A stretch of DNA of 64,000 nt from Euwallacea fornicatus (taxonomy: Eukaryota > Arthropoda > Insecta > Coleoptera > Curculionidae): positions 1,178,001 to 1,242,000 of the forward strand of contig NW_027096010.1 of NCBI RefSeq assembly GCF_040115645.1, in the 5' to 3' direction. Position 1 is the first letter of the stretch, and the number at the start of each line of letters is the position of its first letter. Under the pieces are notes generated by a model, which was not told where the DNA came from, made no database searches, and saw nothing but the letters and a program-made list of their open reading frames with translations. Positions 26,601 to 40,110 of the stretch are shown piece after piece. The position numbers were made by a program, and so were the translations under genes.

Positions 26601-28640
26601 AAATGAAGACCAAATTTGTTAAACAAAGTGTCAAATTAATCAGCTCGACGAGATCTTTCGGATGTCACAACAAATTATTATTATATCTTGTAGAATTTCC
26701 AAGAAAAATAGTACATTATGTGCACAAACAAACAACTTTTGTGACTTTTCAAACTTTGAAGCTCGATAACTTCGGCAAATGAGGACCACATTTCTTAAAC
26801 AAAGTGTCAAATTAATCAGCTCGACGAGATCATTCGGACGTCACAACAAATCATTATTATATCTTGTAGAATTTCCAAGAAAAATATTACATTATGTGCT
26901 CAAACACACAACTTTTTTGATTATTCAAACTTTGAAGCTCGATAACTTCGGCAAATGAGGACCAAATTTGTTAAATAAAGTGTCAAATTAATCAGCTCGA
27001 CGAGATCTTTCGGATGTCACAACAAATTATTATTATATCTTGTAGAATTTCCAAGAAAAATAGTACATTATGTGCACAAACAAACAACTTTTGTGACTTT
27101 TCAAACTTTGAAGCTCGATAACTTCGGCAAATGAAGACCAAATTTGTTAAACAAAGTATCAAATTAATCAGCTCCACGAGGTCTTTCGGATGTCACAATA
27201 AATCATTATCGCATCTTGTTGAATTTCCAAGAACAATAGTACATTATGTGCTCAAACACACAACTTTTTTGATTATTCAAACTTTGAAGCTCGATAACTT
27301 CGGCAAATGAGGACCAAATTTCTTAAACAAAGTGTCAAATTAATCAGCTCGCCGAGATCTTCAGGATGTCACAACAAATCATTATTGCATCTTGTTGAAT
27401 TTCCAAGAACAATAGTACATTATGTGCTCAAACACACAACTTTTGTGACTTTTCAAACTTTGAAGCTCGATAACTTCGGCAAATGAGGACAACATTTCTT
27501 AAACAAAGTGTCAAATTAATCAGCTCGACGAGATCATTCGGACGTCACAACAAATCATTATTATATCTTGTAGAATTTCCAAGAAAAATATTACATTATG
27601 TGCTCAAACACACAACTTTTGTGACTATTCAAATTTTGAAGCTCGATAACTTCGGCAAATGAGGACCAAATTTCTTAAACAAAGTGTCAAATTAATCAGC
27701 TCGACGAGATCTTTCTGATGTCACAATAAATCATTATTGCATCTTGTTGAATTTCCAAGAAAAATAGTACAATATGTGCTCAAACACACAACTTTTGTGA
27801 CTTTTCAAACTTTGAAGCTCGATAACTTCGGCAAATTAGGACCAAGTTTGTTAAATAAAGTGTCAAATTAATCAGCTCGATGAGATCTTCAGGATGACAC
27901 AACAAATCATTATTGCATCTTGTTGAATTTCCAAGAAAAATAGTACATTATGTGCTCAAACACACAACTCTTGTGACTTTTCAAACTTTGAAGCTCGATA
28001 ACTTCGGCAAATGAAGACCAAATTTGTTAAACAAAGTGTCAAATTAATCAGCTCGACGAGGTCTTTCGGGTGTTACAATAAATCATTATTGCATCTTGTT
28101 GAATTTCCAAGAAAAATAGTACATTATGTGCTCAAACACACAACTTTTGTGACTATTCAAACTTTGAAGCTCGATAACTTCGGCAAATGAAGACCAAATT
28201 TGTTAAACAAAGTGTCAAATTAATCAGCTCGATGAGATCTTCAGGATGACACAATAAATAATTATCGCATCTTGTTGAATTTCCAAGAAAAATAGTACAT
28301 TATGTGCTCAAACACACGACTCTTGTGACTTTTCAAACATTGAAGCTCGATAACTTCGGCAAATGAGGACCACATTTCTTAAACAAAGTGTCAAATTAAT
28401 CAGCTCGACAAGATCATTCGGACGTCACAACAAATCATTATTATATCTTGTAGAATTTCCAAGAAAAATATTACATTATGTGCTCAAACACACAACTTTT
28501 TTGATTATTCAAACTTTGAAGCTCGATAACTTCGGCAAATGAGGACCAAATTTCTTAAACAAAGTGTCAAATTAATCAGCTCGCCGAGATCTTCAGGATG
28601 TCACAACAAATCATTATTGCATCTTGTTGAATTTCCAAGA
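23673..28640. repeat. Large duplicated segment, copy 1 (offset 5,105 bp)
   Basis: This 4,968-bp segment is repeated at 28778-33745. It shares many rare marks with its partner: the six-A run (25471-25476), CAAATTAGGACCAAGTTTG (27841), GAGGACAACAT (27487), GCTCGACAAGATC (28409) and AATCAGTATTG (26149). One difference was noticed, A at 26490 against T at 31595; the 17-kb relative also has T, so the change arose in this copy. The offset is 29 monomers plus the one extra A. Confidence 0.9.
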
Positions 28641-28777
28641 AAAATAGTACATTATGTGCTCAAACACACAACTCTTGTGACTTTTCAAACTTTGAAGCTC
28701 GATAACTTCGGCAAATGAAGACCAAATTTGTTAAACAAAGTGTCAAATTAATCAGCTCGCCGAGATCTTCAGGATGT

Positions 28778-31700
28778 CACAACAAATCATTATTGCATCT
28801 TGTTGAATTTCCAAGAAAAATAGTACATTATGTGCTCAAACACACAACTCTTGTGACTTTTCAAACTTTGAAGCTCGATAACTTCGGCAAATGAAGACCA
28901 AATTTGTTAAACAAAGTGTCAAATTAATCAGCTCGATGAGATCTTCAGGATGACACAATAAATCATTATCGCATCTTGTTGAATTTCCAAGAAAAATAGT
29001 ACATTATGTGCTCAAACACACGACTCTTGTGACTTTTCAAACATTGAAGCTCGATAACTTCGGCAAATGAGGACCAAATTTGTTAAATAAAGTGTCAAAT
29101 TAATCAGCTCGACGAGATCTTTCGGATGTCACAACAAATTATTATTATATCTTGTAGAATTTCCAAGAAAAATAGTACATTATGTGCACAAACAAACAAC
29201 TTTTGTGACTTTTCAAACTTTGAAGCTCGATAACTTCGGCAAATGAAGACCAAATTTGTTAAACAAAGTGTCAAATTAATCAGCTCGACGAGGTCTTTCG
29301 GATGTCACAATAAATCATTATCGCATCTTGTTGAATTTCCAAGAACAATAGTACATTATGTGCTCAAACACACAACTTTTTTGATTATTCAAACTTTGAT
29401 GCTCGATAACTTCGGCAAATGAGGACCAAATTTCTTAAACAAAGTGTCAAATTAATCAGCTCGCCGAGATCTTCAGGATGTCACAACAAATCATTATTGC
29501 ATCTTGTTGAATTTCCAAGAACAATAGTACATTATGTGCTCAAACACACAACTTTTGTGACTTTTCAAACTTTGAAGCTCGATAACTTCGGCAAATGAGG
29601 ACCACATTTCTTAAACAAAGTGTCAAATTAATCAGCTCGACGAGATCATTCGGACGTCACAACAAATCATTATTATATCTTGTAGAATTTCCAAGAAAAA
29701 TATTACATTATGTGCTCAAACACACAACTTTTGTGACTATTCAAATTTTGAAGCTCGATAACTTCGGCAAATGAGGACCAAATTTCTTAAACAAAGTGTC
29801 AAATTAATCAGCTCGACGAGATCTTTCTGATGTCACAATAAATCATTATTGCATCTTGTTGAATTTCCAAGAAAAATAGTACAATATGTGCTCAAACACA
29901 CAACTTTTGTGACTTTTCAAACTTTGAAGCTCGATAACTTCGGCAAATGAGGACCAAATTTGTTAAACAAAGTGTCAAATTAATCAGCTCGACGAGGTCT
30001 TTCGGATGTCACAATAAATCATTATCGCATCTTGTTGAATTTCCAAGAACAATAGTACATTATGTGCTCAAACACACAACTTTTTTGATTATTCAAACTT
30101 TGAAGCTCGATAACTTCGGCAAATGAGGACCAAATTTCTTAAACAAAGTGTCAAATTAATCAGCTCGCCGAGATCTTCAGGATGTCACAACAAATCATTA
30201 TTGCATCTTGTTGAATTTCCAAGAAAAATAGTACATTATGTGCTCAAACACACAACTCTTGTGACTTTTCAAACTTTGAAGCTCGATAACTTCGGCAAAT
30301 GAAGACCAAATTTGTTAAACAAAGTGTCAAATTAATCAGCTCGACGAGGTCTTTCGGGTGTTACAATAAATCATTATTGCATCTTGTTGAATTTCCAAGA
30401 AAAATAGTACATTATGTGCTCAAACACACAACTTTTGTGACTATTCAAACTTTGAAGCTCGATAACTTCGGCAAATGAAGACCAAATTTGTTAAACAAAG
30501 TGTCAAATTAATCAGCTCGATGAGATCTTCAGGATGACACAATAAATAATTATCGCATCTTGTTGAATTTCCAAGAAAAAATAGTACATTATGTGCTCAA
30601 ACACACGACTCTTGTGACTTTTCAAACATTGAAGCTCGATAACTTCGGCAAATGAGGACCAAATTTGTTAAACAAAGTGTCAAATTAATCAGCTCGACGA
30701 GGTCTTTCGGATGTCACAATAAATCATTATCGCATCTTGTTGAATTTCCAAGAACAATAGTACATTATGTGCTCAAACACACAACTTTTTTGATTATTCA
30801 AACTTTGAAGCTCGATAACTTCGGCAAATGAGGACCAAATTTCTTAAACAAAGTGTCAAATTAATCAGCTCGCCGAGATCTTCAGGATGTCACAACAAAT
30901 CATTATTGCATCTTGTTGAATTTCCAAGAACAATAGTACATTATGTGCTCAAACACACAACTTTTGTGACTTTTCAAACTTTGAAGCTCGATAACTTCGG
31001 CAAATGAGGACCACATTTCTTAAACAAAGTGTCAAATTAATCAGCTCGACGAGATCATTCGGACGTCACAACAAATCATTATTATATCTTGTAGAATTTC
31101 CAAGAAAAATATTACATTATGTGCTCAAACACACAACTTTTGTGACTATTCAAATTTTGAAGCTCGATAACTTCGGCAAATGAGGACCAAATTTCTTAAA
31201 CAAAGTGTCAAATTAATCAGCTCGACGAGATCTTTCTGATGTCACAATAAATCAGTATTGCATCTTGTTGAATTTCCAAGAAAAATAGTACAATATGTGC
31301 TCAAACACACAACTTTTGTGACTTTTCAAACTTTGAAGCTCGATAACTTCGGCAAATGAGGACCAAATTTGTTAAATAAAGTGTCAAATTAATCAGCTCG
31401 ATGAGATCTTCAGGATGACACAACAAATCATTATTGCATCTTGTTGAATTTCCAAGAAAAATAGTACATTATGTGCTCAAACACACAACTCTTGTGACTT
31501 TTCAAACTTTGAAGCTCGATAACTTCGGCAAATGAAGACCAAATTTGTTAAACAAAGTGTCAAATTAATCAGCTCGACGAGGTCTTTCGGGTGTTACAAT
31601 AAATCATTATTGCATCTTGTTGAATTTCCAAGAAAAATAGTACATTATGTGCTCAAACACACAACTTTTGTGACTATTCAAACTTTGAAGCTCGATAACT

Positions 31701-33745
31701 TCGGCAAATGAAGACCAAATTTGTTAAACAAAGTGTCAAATTAATCAGCTCGACGAGATCTTTCGGATGTCACAACAAATTATTATTATATCTTGTAGAA
31801 TTTCCAAGAAAAATAGTACATTATGTGCACAAACAAACAACTTTTGTGACTTTTCAAACTTTGAAGCTCGATAACTTCGGCAAATGAGGACCACATTTCT
31901 TAAACAAAGTGTCAAATTAATCAGCTCGACGAGATCATTCGGACGTCACAACAAATCATTATTATATCTTGTAGAATTTCCAAGAAAAATATTACATTAT
32001 GTGCTCAAACACACAACTTTTTTGATTATTCAAACTTTGAAGCTCGATAACTTCGGCAAATGAGGACCAAATTTGTTAAATAAAGTGTCAAATTAATCAG
32101 CTCGACGAGATCTTTCGGATGTCACAACAAATTATTATTATATCTTGTAGAATTTCCAAGAAAAATAGTACATTATGTGCACAAACAAACAACTTTTGTG
32201 ACTTTTCAAACTTTGAAGCTCGATAACTTCGGCAAATGAAGACCAAATTTGTTAAACAAAGTATCAAATTAATCAGCTCCACGAGGTCTTTCGGATGTCA
32301 CAATAAATCATTATCGCATCTTGTTGAATTTCCAAGAACAATAGTACATTATGTGCTCAAACACACAACTTTTTTGATTATTCAAACTTTGAAGCTCGAT
32401 AACTTCGGCAAATGAGGACCAAATTTCTTAAACAAAGTGTCAAATTAATCAGCTCGCCGAGATCTTCAGGATGTCACAACAAATCATTATTGCATCTTGT
32501 TGAATTTCCAAGAACAATAGTACATTATGTGCTCAAACACACAACTTTTGTGACTTTTCAAACTTTGAAGCTCGATAACTTCGGCAAATGAGGACAACAT
32601 TTCTTAAACAAAGTGTCAAATTAATCAGCTCGACGAGATCATTCGGACGTCACAACAAATCATTATTATATCTTGTAGAATTTCCAAGAAAAATATTACA
32701 TTATGTGCTCAAACACACAACTTTTGTGACTATTCAAATTTTGAAGCTCGATAACTTCGGCAAATGAGGACCAAATTTCTTAAACAAAGTGTCAAATTAA
32801 TCAGCTCGACGAGATCTTTCTGATGTCACAATAAATCATTATTGCATCTTGTTGAATTTCCAAGAAAAATAGTACAATATGTGCTCAAACACACAACTTT
32901 TGTGACTTTTCAAACTTTGAAGCTCGATAACTTCGGCAAATTAGGACCAAGTTTGTTAAATAAAGTGTCAAATTAATCAGCTCGATGAGATCTTCAGGAT
33001 GACACAACAAATCATTATTGCATCTTGTTGAATTTCCAAGAAAAATAGTACATTATGTGCTCAAACACACAACTCTTGTGACTTTTCAAACTTTGAAGCT
33101 CGATAACTTCGGCAAATGAAGACCAAATTTGTTAAACAAAGTGTCAAATTAATCAGCTCGACGAGGTCTTTCGGGTGTTACAATAAATCATTATTGCATC
33201 TTGTTGAATTTCCAAGAAAAATAGTACATTATGTGCTCAAACACACAACTTTTGTGACTATTCAAACTTTGAAGCTCGATAACTTCGGCAAATGAAGACC
33301 AAATTTGTTAAACAAAGTGTCAAATTAATCAGCTCGATGAGATCTTCAGGATGACACAATAAATAATTATCGCATCTTGTTGAATTTCCAAGAAAAATAG
33401 TACATTATGTGCTCAAACACACGACTCTTGTGACTTTTCAAACATTGAAGCTCGATAACTTCGGCAAATGAGGACCACATTTCTTAAACAAAGTGTCAAA
33501 TTAATCAGCTCGACAAGATCATTCGGACGTCACAACAAATCATTATTATATCTTGTAGAATTTCCAAGAAAAATATTACATTATGTGCTCAAACACACAA
33601 CTTTTTTGATTATTCAAACTTTGAAGCTCGATAACTTCGGCAAATGAGGACCAAATTTCTTAAACAAAGTGTCAAATTAATCAGCTCGCCGAGATCTTCA
33701 GGATGTCACAACAAATCATTATTGCATCTTGTTGAATTTCCAAGA
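28778..33745. repeat. Large duplicated segment, copy 2 (offset 5,105 bp)
   Basis: It is the partner of 23673-28640. The left edge is set by T at 28777 against A at 23672, the right edge by AAGAACAAT at 33746 against AAGAAAAAT at 28641. The 137 bp between the copies (28641-28777) lie inside one monomer length and probably contain the exchange point. Near-identity over almost 5 kb suggests a recent event compared with the rest of the array. Confidence 0.9.
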
Positions 33746-36700
33746 ACAATAGTACATTATGTGCTCAAACACACAACTTTTGTGACTTTTCAAACTTTGA
33801 AGCTCGATAACTTCGGCAAATGAGGACCACATTTCTTAAACAAAGTGTCAAATTAATCAGCTCGACGAGATCATTCGGACGTCACAACAAATCATTATTA
33901 TATCTTGTAGAATTTCCAAGAAAAATATTACATTATGTGCTCAAACACACAACTTTTGTGACTATTCAAATTTTGAAGCTCGATAACTTCGGCAAATGAG
34001 GACCACATTTCTTAAACAAAGTGTCAAATTAATCAGCTCGACGAGATCATTCGGACGTCACAACAAATCATTATTATATCTTGTAGAATTTCCAAGAAAA
34101 ATATTACATTATGTGCTCAAACACACAACTTTTGTGACTATTCAAATTTTGAAGCTCGATAACTTCGGCAAATGAAGACCAAATTTGTTAAACAAAGTGT
34201 CAAATTAATCAGCTCGACGATATCTTTAAGATGTCATAACACATCATGATTGCATCTTGTTCAATTTCCAAGAATAATAGTACTTTATGTGCTCAAACAC
34301 ACAACTTTTGTGACTTTTCAAACTTTGAAGCTCGATAACTTCGGCAAATGAGGACCAAATTTGTTAAACAAAGTGTCAAATTAATCAGCTCGACGAGATC
34401 TTTCGGATGTCACAACAAATCATTATTGCATCTTGTTGAATTTCCAAGAAAAATAGTACTTTATGTGCTCAAACACACAACTTTTGTGACTTTTCAAACT
34501 TTGAAGCTCGATAACTTCGGCAAATGAGGACCAAATTTGTTAAACAAAGTGTCAAATTAATCAGCTCGACGAGATCTTTCGGATGTCACAACACATCATG
34601 ATTGCATCTTGTTCAATTTCCAAGAAAAATAGTACTTTATGTGCTCAAACACACAACTTTTGTGACTTTTCAAACTTTGAAGCTCGATAACTTCGGCAAA
34701 TGAGGACCAAATTTGTTAAACAAAGTGTCAAATTAATCAGCTCGACGAGATCTTTCGGATGTCACAATAAATCATTATTGCATCTTGATGAATTTCCAAG
34801 AAAAATAGTACATTATGTGCTCAAACACACAACTCTTGTGACTTTTCAAACTTTGAAGCTCGATAACTTCGGCAAATGAAGACCAAATTTGTTAAACAAA
34901 GTGTCAAATTAATCAGCTCGACGAGGTCTTTAAGATGTCATAACACATCATGATTGCATCTTGTTCAATTTCCAAGAAAAATAGTACATTATGTGCACAA
35001 ACAAACAACTTTTGTGACTTTTCAAACTTTGAAGCTCGATAACTTCGGCAAATGAAGACCAAATTTGTTAAACAAAGTGTCAAATTAATCAGCTCGACGA
35101 GGTCTTTCGGATGTCACAATAAATCATTATCGCATCTTGTTGAATTTCCAAGAACAATAGTACATTATGTGCTCAAACACACAACTTTTTTGATTATTCA
35201 AACTTTGAAGCTCGATAACTTCGGCAAATGAGGACCAAATTTCTTAAACAAAGTGTCAAATTAATCAGCTCGCCGAGATCTTCAGGATGTCACAACAAAT
35301 CATTATTGCATCTTGTTGAATTTCCAAGAACAATAGTACATTATGTGCTCAAACACACAACTTTTGTGACTTTTCAAACTTTGAAGCTCGATAACTTCGG
35401 CAAATGAGGACCACATTTCTTAAACAAAGTGTCAAATTAATCAGCTCGACGAGATCATTCGGACGTCACAACAAATCATTATTATATCTTGTAGAATTTC
35501 CAAGAAAAATATTACATTATGTGCTCAAACACACAACTTTTGTGACTATTCAAATTTTGAAGCTCGATAACTTCGGCAAATGAGGACCAAATTTCTTAAA
35601 CAAAGTGTCAAATTAATCAGCTCGACGAGATCTTTCTGATGTCACAATAAATCATTATTGCATCTTGTTGAATTTCCAAGAAAAATAGTACAATATGTGC
35701 TCAAACACACAACTTTTGTGACTTTTCAAACTTTGAAGCTCGATAACTTCGGCAAATGAGGACCAAATTTGTTAAACAAAGTGTCAAATTAATCAGCTCG
35801 ACGAGGTCTTTCGGATGTCACAATAAATCATTATCGCATCTTGTTGAATTTCCAAGAACAATAGTACATTATGTGCTCAAACACACAACTTTTTTGATTA
35901 TTCAAACTTTGAAGCTCGATAACTTCGGCAAATGAGGACCAAATTTCTTAAACAAAGTGTCAAATTAATCAGCTCGCCGAGATCTTCAGGATGTCACAAC
36001 AAATCATTATTGCATCTTGTTGAATTTCCAAGAAAAATAGTACATTATGTGCTCAAACACACAACTCTTGTGACTTTTCAAACTTTGAAGCTCGATAACT
36101 TCGGCAAATGAAGACCAAATTTGTTAAACAAAGGGTCAAATTAATCAGCTCGACGAGGTCTTTCGGGTGTTACAATAAATCATTATTGCATCTTGTTGAA
36201 TTTCCAAGAAAAATAGTACATTATGTGCTCAAACACACAACTTTTGTGACTATTCAAACTTTGAAGCTCGATAACTTCGGCAAATGAAGACCAAATTTGT
36301 TAAACAAAGTGTAAAATTAATCAGCTCGACGAGATCTTTCGGATGTCACAATAAATCATTATTGCATCTTGTTGAATTTCCAAGAAAAATAGTACAATAT
36401 GTGCTCAAACACACAACTCTTGTGACTTTTCAAACTTTGAAGCTCGATAACTTCGGCAAATGAGGACCAAATTTCTTAAACAAAGTGTCAAATTAATCAG
36501 CTCGATGAGATCTTCAGGATGACACAATAAATAATTATCGCATCTTGTTGAATTTCCAAGAAAAATAGTACATTATGTGCTCAAACACACGACTCTTGTG
36601 ACTTTTCAAACATTGAAGCTCGATAACTTCGGCAAATGAGGACCAAATTTGTTAAACAAAGTGTCAAATTAATCAGCTCGACGAGGTCTTTCGGATGTCA

Positions 36701-37669
36701 CAATAAATCATTATCGCATCTTGTTGAATTTCCAAGAACAATAGTACATTATGTGCTCAAACACACAACTTTTTTGATTATTCAAATTTTGAAGCTCGAT
36801 AACTTCGGCAAATGAGGACCAAATTTCTTAAACAAAGTGTCAAATTAATCAGCTCGACGAGGTCTTTCGGGTGTTACAATAAATCATTATTGCATCTTGT
36901 TGAATTTCCAAGAAAAATATTACATTATGTGCTCAAACACACAACTTTTGTGACTATTCAAATTTTGAAGCTCGATAACTTCGGCAAATGAAGACCAAAT
37001 TTGTTAAACAAAGTGTCAAATTAATCAGCTCGACGATATCTTTAAGATGTCATAACACATCATGATTGCATCTTGTTCAATTTCCAAGAAAAATAGTACT
37101 TTATGTGCTCAAACACACAACTTTTGTGACTTTTCAAACTTTGAAGCTCGATAACTTCGGCAAATGAGGACCAAATTTGTTAAACAAAGTGTCAAATTAA
37201 TCAGCTCGACGAGGTCTTTCGGGTGTTACAATAAATCATTATCGCATCTTGTTGAATTTCCAAGAAAAATAGTACATTATGTGCTCAAACACACAACTTT
37301 TGTGACTATTCAAACTTTGAAGCTCGATAACTTCGGCAAATGAAGACCAAATTTGTTAAACAAAGTGTAAAATTAATCAGCTCGACGAGATCTTTCGGAT
37401 GTCACAATAAATAATTATCGCATCTTGTTGAATTTCCAAGAAAAATAGTACATTATGTGCTCAAACACACGACTCTTGTGACTTTTCAAACATTGAAGCT
37501 CGATAACTTCGGCAAATGAGGACCAAATTTGTTAAACAAAGTGTCAAATTAATCAGCTCGACGAGGTCTTTCGGATGTCACAATAAATCATTATCGCATC
37601 TTGTTGAATTTCCAAGAACAATAGTACATTATGTGCTCAAACACACAACTTTTTTGATTATTCAAACTT
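33746..37669. repeat. Transition zone where right-half variants begin
   Basis: Here the GATATCTTTAAGATGTCATA type with ACACATCATGATTGC first appears (about 34217, again about 37034), together with GTTCAATTTCC/TACTTTATG units in runs. Two successive ACCACATTTC/ATCATTC monomers occur at about 33824 and 34000. A private AAAGGGTCAAA is at about 36134. Left-type marks become rarer from here. The content is satellite only. Confidence 0.82.
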
Positions 37670-38878
37670 TGAAGCTCGATAACTTCGGCAAATGAGGACC
37701 AAATTTCTTAAACAAAGTGTCAAATTAATCAGCTCGCCGAGATCTTCAGGATGTCACAACAAATCATTATTGCATCTTGTTCAATTTCCAAGAAAAATAG
37801 TACTTTATGTGCTCAAACACACAACTTTTGTGACTTTTCAAACTTTGAAGCTCGATAACTTCGGCAAATGAGGACCAAATTTGTTAAACAAAGTGTCAAA
37901 TTAATCAGCTCGACGAGATCTTTCGGATGTCACAACAAATCATTATTGCATCTTGTTGAATTTCCAAGAAAAATAGTACATTATGTGCTCAAACACACAA
38001 CTCTTGTGACTTTTCAAACTTTGAAGCTCGATAACTTCGGCAAATGAAGACTAAATTTGTTAAACAAAGTGTCAAATTAATCAGCTCGACGAGGTCTTTC
38101 GGGTGTTACAATAAATCATTATTGCATCTTGTTGAATTTCCAAGAAAAATAGTACATTATGTGCTCAAACACACAACTTTTGTGACTATTCAAACTTTGA
38201 AGCTCGATAACTTCGGCAAATGAACACCAAATTTGTTAAACAAAGTGTCAAATTAATCAGCTCGACGAGGTCTTTCGGGTGTTACAATAAATCATTATTG
38301 CATCTTGTTGAATTTCCAAGAAAAATAGTACATTATGTGCTCAAACACACAACTTTTGTGACTATTCAAACTTTGAAGCTCGATAACTTCGGCAAATGAA
38401 GACCAAATTTGTTAAACAAAGTGTAAAATTAATCAGCTCGACGAGATCTTTCGGATGTCACAATAAATCATTATTGCATCTTGTTGAATTTCCAAGAAAA
38501 ATAGTACAATATGTGCTCAAACACACAACTCTTGTGACTTTTCAAACTTTGAAGCTCGATAACTTCGGCAAATGAGGACCAAATTTCTTAAACAAAGTGT
38601 CAAATTAATCAGCTCGATGAGATCTTCAGGATGACACAATAAATAATTATCGCATCTTGTTGAATTTCCAAGAAAAATAGTACATTATGTGCTCAAACAC
38701 ACGACTCTTGTGACTTTTCAAACATTGAAGCTCGATAACTTCGGCAAATGAGGACCAAATTTGTTAAACAAAGTGTCAAATTAATCAGCTCGACGAGGTC
38801 TTTCGGATGTCACAATAAATCATTATCGCATCTTGTTGAATTTCCAAGAACAATAGTACATTATGTGCTCAAACACAC
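37670..38878. repeat. Seven-monomer unit (1,232 bp), copy 1
   Basis: It matches 38902-40110 at an offset of exactly 1,232 bp. The order includes GCCGAG/GTTCAA/TACTTTATG, GAAGACTAAATT, GAACACCAAATT, GTGTAAAATT and CACACGACTC units. The left limit is ACTTTG here against ACATTG in the partner; the right limit is G at 38879 against A at 40111. Confidence 0.88.
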
Positions 38879-38901
38879 GACTCTTGTGACTTTTCAAACA
38901 T

Positions 38902-40110
38902 TGAAGCTCGATAACTTCGGCAAATGAGGACCAAATTTCTTAAACAAAGTGTCAAATTAATCAGCTCGCCGAGATCTTCAGGATGTCACAACAAATCATT
39001 ATTGCATCTTGTTCAATTTCCAAGAAAAATAGTACTTTATGTGCTCAAACACACAACTTTTGTGACTTTTCAAACTTTGAAGCTCGATAACTTCGGCAAA
39101 TGAGGACCAAATTTGTTAAACAAAGTGTCAAATTAATCAGCTCGACGAGATCTTTCGGATGTCACAACAAATCATTATTGCATCTTGTTGAATTTCCAAG
39201 AAAAATAGTACATTATGTGCTCAAACACACAACTCTTGTGACTTTTCAAACTTTGAAGCTCGATAACTTCGGCAAATGAAGACTAAATTTGTTAAACAAA
39301 GTGTCAAATTAATCAGCTCGACGAGGTCTTTCGGGTGTTACAATAAATCATTATTGCATCTTGTTGAATTTCCAAGAAAAATAGTACATTATGTGCTCAA
39401 ACACACAACTTTTGTGACTATTCAAACTTTGAAGCTCGATAACTTCGGCAAATGAACACCAAATTTGTTAAACAAAGTGTCAAATTAATCAGCTCGACGA
39501 GGTCTTTCGGGTGTTACAATAAATCATTATTGCATCTTGTTGAATTTCCAAGAAAAATAGTACATTATGTGCTCAAACACACAACTTTTGTGACTATTCA
39601 AACTTTGAAGCTCGATAACTTCGGCAAATGAAGACCAAATTTGTTAAACAAAGTGTAAAATTAATCAGCTCGACGAGATCTTTCGGATGTCACAATAAAT
39701 CATTATTGCATCTTGTTGAATTTCCAAGAAAAATAGTACAATATGTGCTCAAACACACAACTCTTGTGACTTTTCAAACTTTGAAGCTCGATAACTTCGG
39801 CAAATGAGGACCAAATTTCTTAAACAAAGTGTCAAATTAATCAGCTCGATGAGATCTTCAGGATGACACAATAAATAATTATCGCATCTTGTTGAATTTC
39901 CAAGAAAAATAGTACATTATGTGCTCAAACACACGACTCTTGTGACTTTTCAAACATTGAAGCTCGATAACTTCGGCAAATGAGGACCAAATTTGTTAAA
40001 CAAAGTGTCAAATTAATCAGCTCGACGAGGTCTTTCGGATGTCACAATAAATCATTATCGCATCTTGTTGAATTTCCAAGAACAATAGTACATTATGTGC
40101 TCAAACACAC
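38902..40110. repeat. Seven-monomer unit (1,232 bp), copy 2
   Basis: It is the tandem partner of 37670-38878, and no difference was noticed between them. A related but altered order recurs from 41477 (offset 2,464 bp) and 43589 (offset 4,576 bp), with monomers added or replaced, so the 7-mer is the seed of the zone to its right. Confidence 0.88.

Noticed and set aside
23673..33745. Assembly error as the cause of the 5-kb duplication
   Set aside because: It cannot be excluded from sequence alone, but the copies differ at 26490/31595 and have different flanks, and further duplications of other sizes are spread over the window, so real duplication is more likely.
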